Source: Lachnospiraceae bacterium M18-1 (GTDB lineage Bacteria > Bacillota > Clostridia > Lachnospirales > Lachnospiraceae). From it: 64,000 bases of DNA. A program made the position numbers and the translations under genes. The stretch lies in the NCBI GenBank assembly GCA_000403295.2, contig KE159605.1, positions 438,845-502,844 on the forward strand, in the 5' to 3' direction. The notes under the pieces were generated by a model. That model saw only the letters and a program-made list of their open reading frames with translations. It had not been told where the DNA came from and made no database searches. This document shows, in pieces, positions 45,123 through 52,459 of the stretch (the stretch's first letter is position 1; the number at the start of each line of letters is the position of its first letter).

Positions 45123-47956
45123 CCTCGTCCTCCTTTATCGCTTTGCGGTTCTCTTTTTCCAAGCCGAACCTCTTCCATCTGCTTTGCCGTCTCCTGATCC
45201 AGCCATTCAAACAGATAATTCCTGTCATGCCCCGGCCGGTTTAAATATTCCTTCCGAAGCTCCCTGTTCACAAGCTCCACTTCCTCCCGCAGTTCTTTGG
45301 CGGAAAGAAGGCTGCATCCCTGTCCCCGGATGATCACCTGCTCTGTGCCGTCCGAGGTAGCAACGGTCACATGATACTTTCTCCCGATCTCATGGGCCGT
45401 CTTCTCAATGTACTGGTCCGCAGTCTCCGCTTCCTTCGTATAGACCACATAAATATTATGATACCGCTGCACCTCTCCCGGAAATCCTTCCAGCTTATAA
45501 GCGTCGAACACCAAAATCACCGTGCATTTTTTTACCCCCTGGTAATTGCACAGGATATCCATCAGCTTCCCTCTCGCCCCGTCAATGTTCGTTTCCGCCA
45601 GCTCCCGAAGCTCTTCCCATGCAAAAATAATATTGTATCCGTCAACCAGAAGATATTCTCTTCGTTTCTCTGCCTTCTTTCCCGCTGCTCTGCGGACCTC
45701 CGTCCCGGCTGCATAAGAAACTTTTTTCTGTGCCTGCGCCGCCCTTCTCCTGGAAGCCTCGGCCATTCGGTCCAGTTCCCTTTCCTCCTCCGGGGACAAG
45801 GTATACTCCCTCACCGGACGCCGTCTGGGAACCGGCTCCACCTGCGTTCCTCCGGGCGCTTCTTTTTTCTGTAATACACTTTCCAGATGCATATATTCCT
45901 CCACCTGGTCCCATTGTACCACAAATCCCGCCCCATGGGCGCAAAAAACGGAGCCTGTTGGATTTTCCAGATCCCGCTCGGCATCGTATCCGATTTTCTC
46001 GATCACCTCTTCCGCATTGTGACAGGGCAGATACCCTTTGAGGCTGCAGGACAATCTTCCTCTGCCTTTCGTATAGGCGGCCAGCTCCGTCTGGTAATCC
46101 CGCATATTCACAACCGGAACCGCACCTTCTAAGACTGCCGTGCCCCCATCCTGTTTTGGCGTACCGAAAGTCCCATGCATCCGCTGGAGATCCGACAGGG
46201 CACGTCCCACCGTATCCTGCGGCACCTCCAGCCGGTAATCGTAATAGGGCTCCAGCAAGATGCTCTGTGCCTTTTTCAGTCCCTGCCGCACCGCCCGGTA
46301 TGTAGCCTGCCGAAAGTCCCCGCCTTCCGTATGCTTCTGATGGGCCCGCCCGGCTGCCAGAGTGATCCGCATATCCGTGATTGACGAACCTGTCAGCACG
46401 CCTGCGTGTTCCTTTTCTTCCAGGTGGGTCAGGATCAGCCGCTGCCAGTTCCGGTCCAGCACATCCTCGCTGCAGACTGACGCGAACTGCAGGCCGCTCC
46501 CCGGCTCTCCCGGTTCCAGCAGCAGATGGACCTCCGCATAGTGCCGCAGAGGTTCAAAATGCCCCACACCTTCCACCATATCTGCGATTGTTTCTTTGTA
46601 TACAATGTTTCCCGTCCCAAATTCCACCGGAACATGAAACCTTTCCAGGATCAGGCGCTTCAGGATCTCAATCTGCACTTCCCCCATAAGCTGGGCGTGA
46701 ATCTCTCCCAGAGTCTCATTCCATACGATATGCAGCAGGGGCTCCTCTTCCTCCAGCTGCCGGAGGTGTTTCAGCATCACATGGACATCACAGCCCGGCG
46801 GAAGCTGGATCTGATAGGTCAGCACCGGCTCCAGAACGGGCGTCCCCGACTCCGCCTCAGCCCCCAGCCCCTCCCCAGGAAATGTTTTCGTCAGCCCTGT
46901 CACGGCACAGATTGTTCCCGCGCAGACCTCCTCCTCAGTCTCGAATTTGGCGCCGGAATAGATACGGATCTGGTTCACCTTTTCCTCCCAAAATTCCGCG
47001 TCTGTCATTGGAATGTCTGCTTTTTGTCTTCCCTCTCCGCGTTCTCCCGTTTCTTTCCGGTTCGTAAGCAGATCCTTCACCCGCAGCCTGCCGCCTGTGA
47101 CTTTCAGGTATGTCAGACGGTTCCCCTGGTCATCCCTGGATATTTTATAGACCTTCGCGCCGAATGCTTCCGGATAGGAGCGGATCGGCGCATATCGTGA
47201 AAATGCTTTTAAAAATGCCTCCACCCCGGTCAGCTTCAATGCAGAACCAAAAAAGCAAGGAAATAATTTTCTTTCTGAAATCAGCTTCCGGATCTCCTTG
47301 TCAGATACGGTTCCGGTTTCCAGAAACGCATCCAGTGCCGATTCATCACACATGGCGATATTTTCGAAAAATACATCCGGATCGCCGTCCTGCAGCAGGC
47401 CTTCGCCTTCTCTCCCCTGTGTACTTCCGTCAGATCCTTTTCCCATATTCTGCGGACAGCCGCTGAAATCCACACAGCTTTCATCCAGCCTCTTCTTCAG
47501 CTCGTCCAGTAATCCCGCCGCGTCTGTCCCTTCCTGATCCATTTTATTTACGAACAAAAACACCGGAACCCGATACTTAGAAAGCAGATGCCACAATGTC
47601 TCCGTATGGCCCTGTACGCCGTCCGCCCCGCTGATGACCAGGATCGCCGCATCCAATACCTGCAGGGTACGCTCCATCTCCGCGGAAAAATCCACATGAC
47701 CCGGCGTGTCCAGAAGCGTGACCTCCAAATCCTCCAATGGAAAGACCGCCTGCTTGGAAAAGATCGTGATTCCTCTCTCCCGTTCCAGTTCGAAGGTATC
47801 CAGGAATGCGTTCTTATTGTCTACACGCCCCAGCTTCCGTATGGCTCCGCTTGTATAAAGAAGCCCCTCTGACAGGGTCGTCTTCCCCGCATCCACATGG
47901 GCCAGCAGTGCGGTACATATCTTTTTTTCAGATCTATCTACAGATGGTCCTCCCAT
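45119..47956 (-). CDS. Tet(M)-like ribosomal GTPase fused to a YacP/Rae1-like NYN nuclease domain
   Basis: A 945-residue fusion. Residues 1 to about 680 resemble Tet(M)/Tet(O) ribosomal protection proteins: P-loop HVDAGKT (20-26), switch I RGITI (61-65), DTPGHVDF (83-90) with the catalytic His87, NKMD (137-140), and Tet(M)-like domains IV-V (LLEPYYDYRLEVPQ). After a charged linker, residues 766-905 form an NYN/PIN domain like YacP (Rae1), with acidic residues Asp772 (LLVDGYN), Asp818 (VFDAYK), Asp847 and Asp869. Rae1 of Bacillus cleaves mRNA in the ribosomal A site. A combined ribosome-binding and mRNA-cleaving factor is inferred; tetracycline resistance is not shown. The ATG ending at 47956 has AAAGGGG upstream. 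Confidence 0.87.
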   Translation of the reverse strand: MGGPSVDRSEKKICTALLAHVDAGKTTLSEGLLYTSGAIRKLGRVDNKNAFLDTFELERERGITIFSKQAVFPLEDLEVTLLDTPGHVDFSAEMERTLQVLDAAILVISGADGVQGHTETLWHLLSKYRVPVFLFVNKMDQEGTDAAGLLDELKKRLDESCVDFSGCPQNMGKGSDGSTQGREGEGLLQDGDPDVFFENIAMCDESALDAFLETGTVSDKEIRKLISERKLFPCFFGSALKLTGVEAFLKAFSRYAPIRSYPEAFGAKVYKISRDDQGNRLTYLKVTGGRLRVKDLLTNRKETGERGEGRQKADIPMTDAEFWEEKVNQIRIYSGAKFETEEEVCAGTICAVTGLTKTFPGEGLGAEAESGTPVLEPVLTYQIQLPPGCDVHVMLKHLRQLEEEEPLLHIVWNETLGEIHAQLMGEVQIEILKRLILERFHVPVEFGTGNIVYKETIADMVEGVGHFEPLRHYAEVHLLLEPGEPGSGLQFASVCSEDVLDRNWQRLILTHLEEKEHAGVLTGSSITDMRITLAAGRAHQKHTEGGDFRQATYRAVRQGLKKAQSILLEPYYDYRLEVPQDTVGRALSDLQRMHGTFGTPKQDGGTAVLEGAVPVVNMRDYQTELAAYTKGRGRLSCSLKGYLPCHNAEEVIEKIGYDAERDLENPTGSVFCAHGAGFVVQWDQVEEYMHLESVLQKKEAPGGTQVEPVPRRRPVREYTLSPEEERELDRMAEASRRRAAQAQKKVSYAAGTEVRRAAGKKAEKRREYLLVDGYNIIFAWEELRELAETNIDGARGKLMDILCNYQGVKKCTVILVFDAYKLEGFPGEVQRYHNIYVVYTKEAETADQYIEKTAHEIGRKYHVTVATSDGTEQVIIRGQGCSLLSAKELREEVELVNRELRKEYLNRPGHDRNYLFEWLDQETAKQMEEVRLGKREPQSDKGGRG

Positions 47957-48145
47957 TGGAAATACCCCTTTCCATGGTCTATAATTTAACCGATTGATCC
48001 TCATGATTGAAAACCAACCGGTTATAAAATAACGCTATTTCAAATCCTTTTATATCATACCACAAGCCCCTCCCTTTTTCCAGTCTTGGTTGTAAGGAAG
48101 ATTTATACATTTTTATTGTATATGTCGTATATTTATTCATTATAT

Positions 48146-48162
48146 TATACATATTATGTATA
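48146..48162. promoter_or_regulatory. palindrome upstream of the argG promoter (possible ArgR operator)
   Basis: TATACATA-T-TATGTATA is a perfect 17-bp palindrome about 25 bases before the -35. Its AT-rich character fits an arginine-repressor box, but it does not closely match a known consensus. Confidence 0.35.
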
Positions 48163-48186
48163 TTTTCATTTTTATTACATTTTCTC

Positions 48187-48215
48187 TTGCATAATTATAA
48201 TCCGTGGTGTATAGT
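48187..48215 (+). promoter_or_regulatory. argG promoter
   Basis: TTGCAT (48187-48192), a 17-base spacer and TATAGT (48210-48215), about 60 bases before the start codon. Confidence 0.65.
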
Positions 48216-48272
48216 ATTGGATGTTATCAGAAATTCGCATAAACAGATAAAAAGGATCAGGAGGCAATAAAC

Positions 48273-49493
48273 ATGAGCAAAGAAAAAGTTGTATTGGCAT
48301 ATTCCGGAGGTCTTGACACCACCGCGATCATCCCATGGTTAAAGGAAAACTTCGATTATGAGGTCATCTGCTGCTGTATCGACTGCGGGCAGGGCGAAGA
48401 ACTGGACGGACTGGAAGAGCGCGCAAAGCTGTCCGGCGCATCCAAATTATATATTGAAAATATCATCGACGAATTTTGCGACGAGTACATCATGCCCTGT
48501 GTCAAAGCAGGCGCTGTTTACGAAAATAAATACCTGCTGGGAACTTCTATGGCACGCCCGGTCATTGCAAAGCGTCTGGTAGAGATCGCGCGGAAGGAAA
48601 ACGCGTCCGCCATCTGCCACGGAGCCACTGGTAAGGGAAATGACCAGATCCGTTTTGAGCTGGGGATCAAGGCACTGGCTCCGGACCTGAAGATCATCGC
48701 TCCCTGGCGTATGACCGACGTATGGACCATGCAGTCCCGGGAAGATGAGATTGAATACTGCAAGCAGCACGGAATCGACCTTCCGTTTGATGCAAAGCAC
48801 AGCTACAGCCGCGACCGCAACCTGTGGCACATCAGCCACGAAGGACTGGAGCTGGAAGACCCGGCAAATGAACCAAATTATGACGACCTGCTCGTCCTCG
48901 GCGTATCCCCGGAAAAAGCTCCGGATGAAGGCGAATATGTGACCATGACCTTTGAAGCAGGTGTTCCGAAGAGCCTGAACGGAAAGGAAATGAAAGTATC
49001 CGAGATCATCACCGAACTGAACGCCCTGGGCGGAAAGCACGGCATCGGAATCGTAGATATCGTGGAAAACCGTGTGGTAGGCATGAAGTCCCGCGGCGTC
49101 TATGAGACACCCGGCGGAACCATCCTCATGGAAGCACACCAGCAGCTGGAAGAACTGGTACTTGACCGCGCAACCTATGAAGCAAAGAAGGATCTTGGAA
49201 ATAAATTCGCACAGATCGTATATGAGGGAAAATGGTTCACCCCCCTGCGCGAGGCAATTCAGGCATTTGTTGACGTAACACAGCAGTATGTGACCGGAGA
49301 AGTGAAGTTCAAGCTGTACAAGGGCAATATCATCAAGGCCGGCGAGACTTCCCCATATTCCTTATACAGCGAATCCCTTGCAAGCTTTACCACCGGAGAT
49401 CTGTATGACCATCACGATGCAGACGGATTTATCAATCTGTTCGGGCTTCCGCTGAAAGTCCGCGCAATGAAAATGCAGGAAGTACAAAAGTAA
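48273..49493 (+). CDS. argG: argininosuccinate synthase
   Basis: A 406-residue enzyme that joins citrulline and aspartate with ATP in arginine synthesis. AYSGGLDTT at residues 9-17 is the N-type ATP pyrophosphatase loop. [13 protein letters not shown] and [15 protein letters not shown] hold the citrulline and aspartate sites. Length is typical of the type found in Firmicutes. The ATG at 48273 follows AGGAGG. No argH is next to it, and a terminator follows directly, so it is a single-gene unit. Confidence 0.96.
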   Translation: MSKEKVVLAYSGGLDTTAIIPWLKENFDYEVICCCIDCGQGEELDGLEERAKLSGASKLYIENIIDEFCDEYIMPCVKAGAVYENKYLLGTSMARPVIAKRLVEIARKENASAICHGATGKGNDQIRFELGIKALAPDLKIIAPWRMTDVWTMQSREDEIEYCKQHGIDLPFDAKHSYSRDRNLWHISHEGLELEDPANEPNYDDLLVLGVSPEKAPDEGEYVTMTFEAGVPKSLNGKEMKVSEIITELNALGGKHGIGIVDIVENRVVGMKSRGVYETPGGTILMEAHQQLEELVLDRATYEAKKDLGNKFAQIVYEGKWFTPLREAIQAFVDVTQQYVTGEVKFKLYKGNIIKAGETSPYSLYSESLASFTTGDLYDHHDADGFINLFGLPLKVRAMKMQEVQK

Positions 49494-49505
49494 ACCAATA
49501 TAATG

Positions 49506-49534
49506 AAAAAGCTGCCCATTCGGACAGCTTTTTC
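49506..49534. terminator. bidirectional terminator between argG and the dipeptidase gene
   Basis: AAAAAGCTG-CCC and GGACAGCTTTTT form a stem with one mismatch around a 4-base loop, with T runs on both strands, between two convergent genes. Confidence 0.8.
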
Positions 49535-49560
49535 TATTCTGCCATATTCAAAAAAGTATC

Positions 49561-50565
49561 TTATAACACTGCCTTAAGAACCCTGAGCGCATTCCCGGAC
49601 CAGATCTTATCCAGCTGCCGCTCCGTGATTCCCTGCTTTTTCATGGCTTCCCAGACCAGCTCCATATCTCCCGGTCCGGAAAGATATCCGGTCACGTCCT
49701 TACACACAAAGCCGTCAAAATCCGTTCCGATGGCTGGCAGGTCTTCCCCTGCCTCGGAGATCATATGGGCCGCATGTCTGGCAATATCCTGCACCGTAAC
49801 CTCTGAAACCTTTTCACGCAGAAATACAGGATAGAAATTTAAGCCTGCCGCACCCCCTTTTTCCGCCAATGCCCTCAGCATATCATCCGTCAGATTCCGT
49901 GGGACGCCGCACAAAGAACGGGTATTAGAATGCGACGCTATGATCGGAGACCTGCTGACCCGGATGCAGTCCCAGAATCCCCCGTCCGACAGGTGGGAGA
50001 CATCCACCAGCATCCCCAGCGCGTTCATTCGCTCCACCATTTCCAGGCCGAATGGTTTGAGCCCCTGATTCATGACCGCGCCGTCCCGGCTGTTGGGATA
50101 CCCCAGGCAGTTCTCATAATTCCATGTTAGGGTGATCAGACGGATTCCCTGCCGGTACAACTCCTCCAGCCGCTCCCGCTGCCCGTTCAGCACACCGCCT
50201 TCTTCCACCGTTGCAACTGCGGAAATCCGATGCTGCCTGTCATTTTCAAGGATCTCTTCATAGCTTTGAGCAAGCCGGAGCCCTTCCTGTTCCTCCTGCC
50301 GGATCCGCCGGATCATATCCAGCACCGCCCTGTATGCCCGGTCCCATGCCTGCGGTCCGATCTGCCGGTGTCTGCCGTTCCAGACGGGTTTCTCGTCCAC
50401 ATATTCTTTCCCGTCCGCAAAGCATGCAAAAAACTGGACCATCGTCCCGGCACGTTCCATCGCTTCCATATGTATGCACAAATGATTTTTTAATATACTT
50501 TCATCTGCCTCGCTTTTTTGCAGCTCACTGATCGTATCGCAGTGCATATCAATGAATCTTCTCAT
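49561..50565 (-). CDS. membrane-dipeptidase-family peptidase (M19)
   Basis: A 334-residue zinc dipeptidase of the renal dipeptidase family. Metal ligands appear as His8 and Asp10 (DMHCDT), the Glu in VEEGG, and the His residues in VSHLSDGGFWD and ASHSNTRSLCGVPRN; IGTDFDGF is the C-terminal signature. No signal peptide is visible, so a cytoplasmic enzyme is likely. It would cleave dipeptides, possibly including those with D-residues. The ATG ending at 50565 has GAGAGG 11 bases upstream. Confidence 0.9.
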   Translation of the reverse strand: MRRFIDMHCDTISELQKSEADESILKNHLCIHMEAMERAGTMVQFFACFADGKEYVDEKPVWNGRHRQIGPQAWDRAYRAVLDMIRRIRQEEQEGLRLAQSYEEILENDRQHRISAVATVEEGGVLNGQRERLEELYRQGIRLITLTWNYENCLGYPNSRDGAVMNQGLKPFGLEMVERMNALGMLVDVSHLSDGGFWDCIRVSRSPIIASHSNTRSLCGVPRNLTDDMLRALAEKGGAAGLNFYPVFLREKVSEVTVQDIARHAAHMISEAGEDLPAIGTDFDGFVCKDVTGYLSGPGDMELVWEAMKKQGITERQLDKIWSGNALRVLKAVL

Positions 50566-50868
50566 CACTTTCAAGTCCTCTCTTTTTTCAATATTCCTGT
50601 TTTACTTTCCCAGATTATGTATATTCACAGATATTCAGAACGGAAGCCATATGAAAAAGCAGGCTGATTCACTTGATATGCATCTTTTTCCAAATACACA
50701 CGGCATCATGTATATTTTTTCTGATATGTACATACTCTGTTACTATTCATAGTGTCTTGCACCTTGCTGCAAGACAGACGGCCGGTAGATCAATGGCCTC
50801 ATACATCCGGCTTTCCCGCCTTTAGGCGCCGGAATCATATCATCAGTATACCATAAAAAGGAGAGCTT
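50566..50868. other. 303-bp divergent region with a hairpin
   Basis: It contains a perfect stem GTCTTGCA-CCTTGC-TGCAAGAC (50752-50773) and GC-rich partial repeats (GCCGG and CCGGC, 50793-50813) in what would be the leader of the 50869 gene. No riboswitch class is recognised. Confidence 0.4.
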
Positions 50869-51591
50869 ATGAAACCTAAAATCGGAGTGATCGTCTGCGG
50901 CTTTATTGAAAACAAGCAGTTTGTGACTAACGCCTATATCCAGTCCGTCCGGTATTCCGGCGGAATCCCCCTGATCCTGCCCCTCATCCGCTCCGGCCCG
51001 GTCCTGAACGAATACGTCAGCCTCTGCGACGGCTTCCTGTTCTGCGGAGGGAACGACATCACGCCTCTGCTGTTCGGACAAGAGCCCAAAAAAGGAAACG
51101 GACAGACCAATATTTCCCTGGATCTTTTCCAGATCCGGCTCATGAAAGAAGTCCTGAAAACAAAGAAGCCTGTATTCTCTATCTGCCGCGGGATGCAGGT
51201 ATTCAACGTAGCCTGCGGCGGCACGATCTTCCAGGATATCTCCCTGCAGCCCGGAAAGCATCTTGACCATATGCAGCAGTCTGACACACGGAGCGAGGTC
51301 AGCCACAAAATTCATGTAAAGCCGGGTACACAGCTGAAAAAGTATGTGGGAAGCCTTTTATATGTGAATAGCTACCACCATCAGACCCTGGATCGGATCG
51401 GAAAGAATCTGGCCGTCTCTGCTGCCGCTTCCGATCAGACCGTTGAGGCTGTTGAAATGTCTTCCCACCCCTTTGCTATCGGCGTCCAGTGGCACCCGGA
51501 ATGTATGTACCGCAGCTCCCCCGAGATGCGGGAGCTGTTCGGAGGCTTTATCCTGGCTTCCACCCACAGCGGAAAAGCTTCTGCAGACTGA
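50869..51591 (+). CDS. gamma-glutamyl-GABA hydrolase family protein (class-I amidotransferase fold, C26)
   Basis: A 240-residue peptidase C26 protein with nucleophile Cys106 (SICRGMQ) and partners His209 and Glu211 (VQWHPE). GGNDITPLLFGQEP near residue 60 is typical of PuuD-like enzymes, which hydrolyse gamma-glutamyl bonds. The natural substrate is unknown; no other putrescine-pathway gene is nearby. The ATG follows AAGGAGAG. Two small coat-like genes follow in the same direction with 59- and 44-base gaps and a shared terminator after them. Confidence 0.88.
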   Translation: MKPKIGVIVCGFIENKQFVTNAYIQSVRYSGGIPLILPLIRSGPVLNEYVSLCDGFLFCGGNDITPLLFGQEPKKGNGQTNISLDLFQIRLMKEVLKTKKPVFSICRGMQVFNVACGGTIFQDISLQPGKHLDHMQQSDTRSEVSHKIHVKPGTQLKKYVGSLLYVNSYHHQTLDRIGKNLAVSAAASDQTVEAVEMSSHPFAIGVQWHPECMYRSSPEMRELFGGFILASTHSGKASAD

Positions 51592-51650
51592 CTCCATAGT
51601 GTATCTGAGATTTCGGGAGGGGAACTTAAAATGAATAGGAGGTTTCAAAC

Positions 51651-51833
51651 ATGTCTGAATTATCTGTTCTTGATCTGCAGAACCTGCGCCATCTGATCGG
51701 CGGCTATGACACATCCCACTGCAAAATGGAAGACTATGCGTCTCAGGCCGAAGACCCGGAGATCAAAAAACTGTTCCAGGATGCCGCAGATTCTGCCATG
51801 AAAAACAAGCAGACGCTGATGAAATTTTTATAG
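51651..51833 (+). CDS. small CotF-like spore protein
   Basis: A 60-residue acidic helical protein with a strong AGGAGG before the ATG. DLQNLRHLIGGYDTSH and EDPEIKKLFQDAADSAMKNKQTLMKFL resemble the helical ferritin-like CotF family, where such small proteins often precede a longer one. The assignment rests on this resemblance and on the following gene. Coat localisation is inferred. Confidence 0.6.
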   Translation: MSELSVLDLQNLRHLIGGYDTSHCKMEDYASQAEDPEIKKLFQDAADSAMKNKQTLMKFL

Positions 51834-51858
51834 AGATCACTTGCTGTACTGGTGATCT
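51834..51858 (+). promoter_or_regulatory. hairpin between the two coat-like genes
   Basis: AGATCAC and GTGATCT form a 7-bp stem with an 11-base loop between the first stop and the GGAGGTGAGG site of the second gene. It may tune relative expression or mRNA ends. Confidence 0.4.
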
Positions 51859-51877
51859 ATCAATGGAGGTGAGGCAC

Positions 51878-52135
51878 GTGAATGAAAAGACAATGGTTTC
51901 CGACGCTCTGGCGGGAGTGAACGGGGAACTGAAAACGTTCGGAGACATCATTCCCCAGACAGAAAACAAGGAGTTGAAACAGTGCTTGAAACAGATGCGC
52001 AGCCAGTGTGAAATGACCCAGGAAAAGCTATATCAGGCAGCACGCGAAAAGCATTATTATGTTCCTGCGCCCAAGGCCACGAGGGAAGAGATCGAACACG
52101 TAAAATCCATCCTGGCCCAGCCTAGGATGAGCTAA
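51878..52135 (+). CDS. CotF-family spore coat protein
   Basis: An 85-residue helical protein. The start is probably the GTG at 51878, placed correctly after GGAGGTGAGG; the ATG at 51863 overlaps that site. The sequence NEKTMVSDALAGVNGELKTFGDIIPQTENKEL (read in two parts) resembles clostridial spore coat proteins of the CotF type, with a C-terminal Tyr-Tyr-Val-Pro-Ala-Pro segment. It is probably made late in sporulation; the coat role is inferred from family resemblance. Confidence 0.7.
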   Translation: MNEKTMVSDALAGVNGELKTFGDIIPQTENKELKQCLKQMRSQCEMTQEKLYQAAREKHYYVPAPKATREEIEHVKSILAQPRMS

Positions 52136-52174
52136 AGAACTGCCCCGGCCAGCTGCATATGCAGGCAGAACAAA

Positions 52175-52201
52175 GAGTTTCGCTTGCGAAACTCGCGCCT
52201 G
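52175..52201. repeat. palindromic intergenic repeat, copy B
   Basis: GAGTTTCGC-TT-GCGAAACTC is a perfect 9-bp palindrome followed by GCGCCTG; 25 of 27 bases match 13562-13588. Confidence 0.6.
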
Positions 52202-52260
52202 CGGCGGTCGCATTGCGACATCTGCCTCATACGCCGCACAGCGCTCTCCCCGGTGGTTTT

Positions 52261-52301
52261 TTGTTCTATAGGAAAATTCGGAGAAGTTTCCTATAGAACA
52301 A
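52261..52301. repeat. perfect 15-bp hairpin
   Basis: TTGTTCTATAGGAAA (52261-52275) pairs with TTTCCTATAGAACAA (52287-52301) around an 11-base loop. No T run follows on either strand, so it is not a classical terminator. Confidence 0.6.
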
Positions 52302-52307
52302 GAATAA

Positions 52308-52417
52308 GGCCGTCTGAAAATGCTGTCTCTCTCCAAGATCTTGCTGCGATCTATCACAGATCACAGCATAATCCTGCCGATATACAGTCATTTCCAGACA
52401 GCCCTGTTCTTTTTTTA
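52308..52417 (+). terminator. long branched terminator after the coat-like genes
   Basis: The outer arms (52308-52325 and 52385-52403, GGC-GTCTG-AAATG with CATTTCCAGACAGCC) enclose an inner hairpin GCTG-C-GATCT / AGATC-A-CAGC (52343-52367). A run of eight T follows on the plus strand. The outer arm is related to that of the 8505-8594 terminator. Confidence 0.7.
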
Positions 52418-52459
52418 ATCTATGAAAAACATTAATTTATCTTTATTTCCATACCGCTC

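Larger units (their letters stand above)
47957..48272. other. 316-bp divergent region, GTPase-NYN / argG
   Basis: A very AT-rich region around 48100-48200 with the argG promoter and a 17-bp palindrome. I see no ORF or RNA motif. Confidence 0.5.
52136..52459. other. 324-bp hairpin-dense intergenic region
   Basis: No ORF fits. Five successive inverted repeats fill it: CTGCATATGCAG (52153-52164); GAGTTTCGC/GCGAAACTC (52175-52194); TGCGGCG/CGCCGCA (52200-52238) enclosing GTCGC/GCGAC; a 15-bp stem at 52261-52301; and the terminator at 52308-52417. Part of it recurs at 13562-13588. Confidence 0.6.

Noticed and set aside
45119..47956. Straight call as a tetracycline-resistance gene
   Set aside because: The GTPase part resembles Tet(M), but the NYN fusion, the chromosomal context and the absence of mobile-element signs make resistance unproven.
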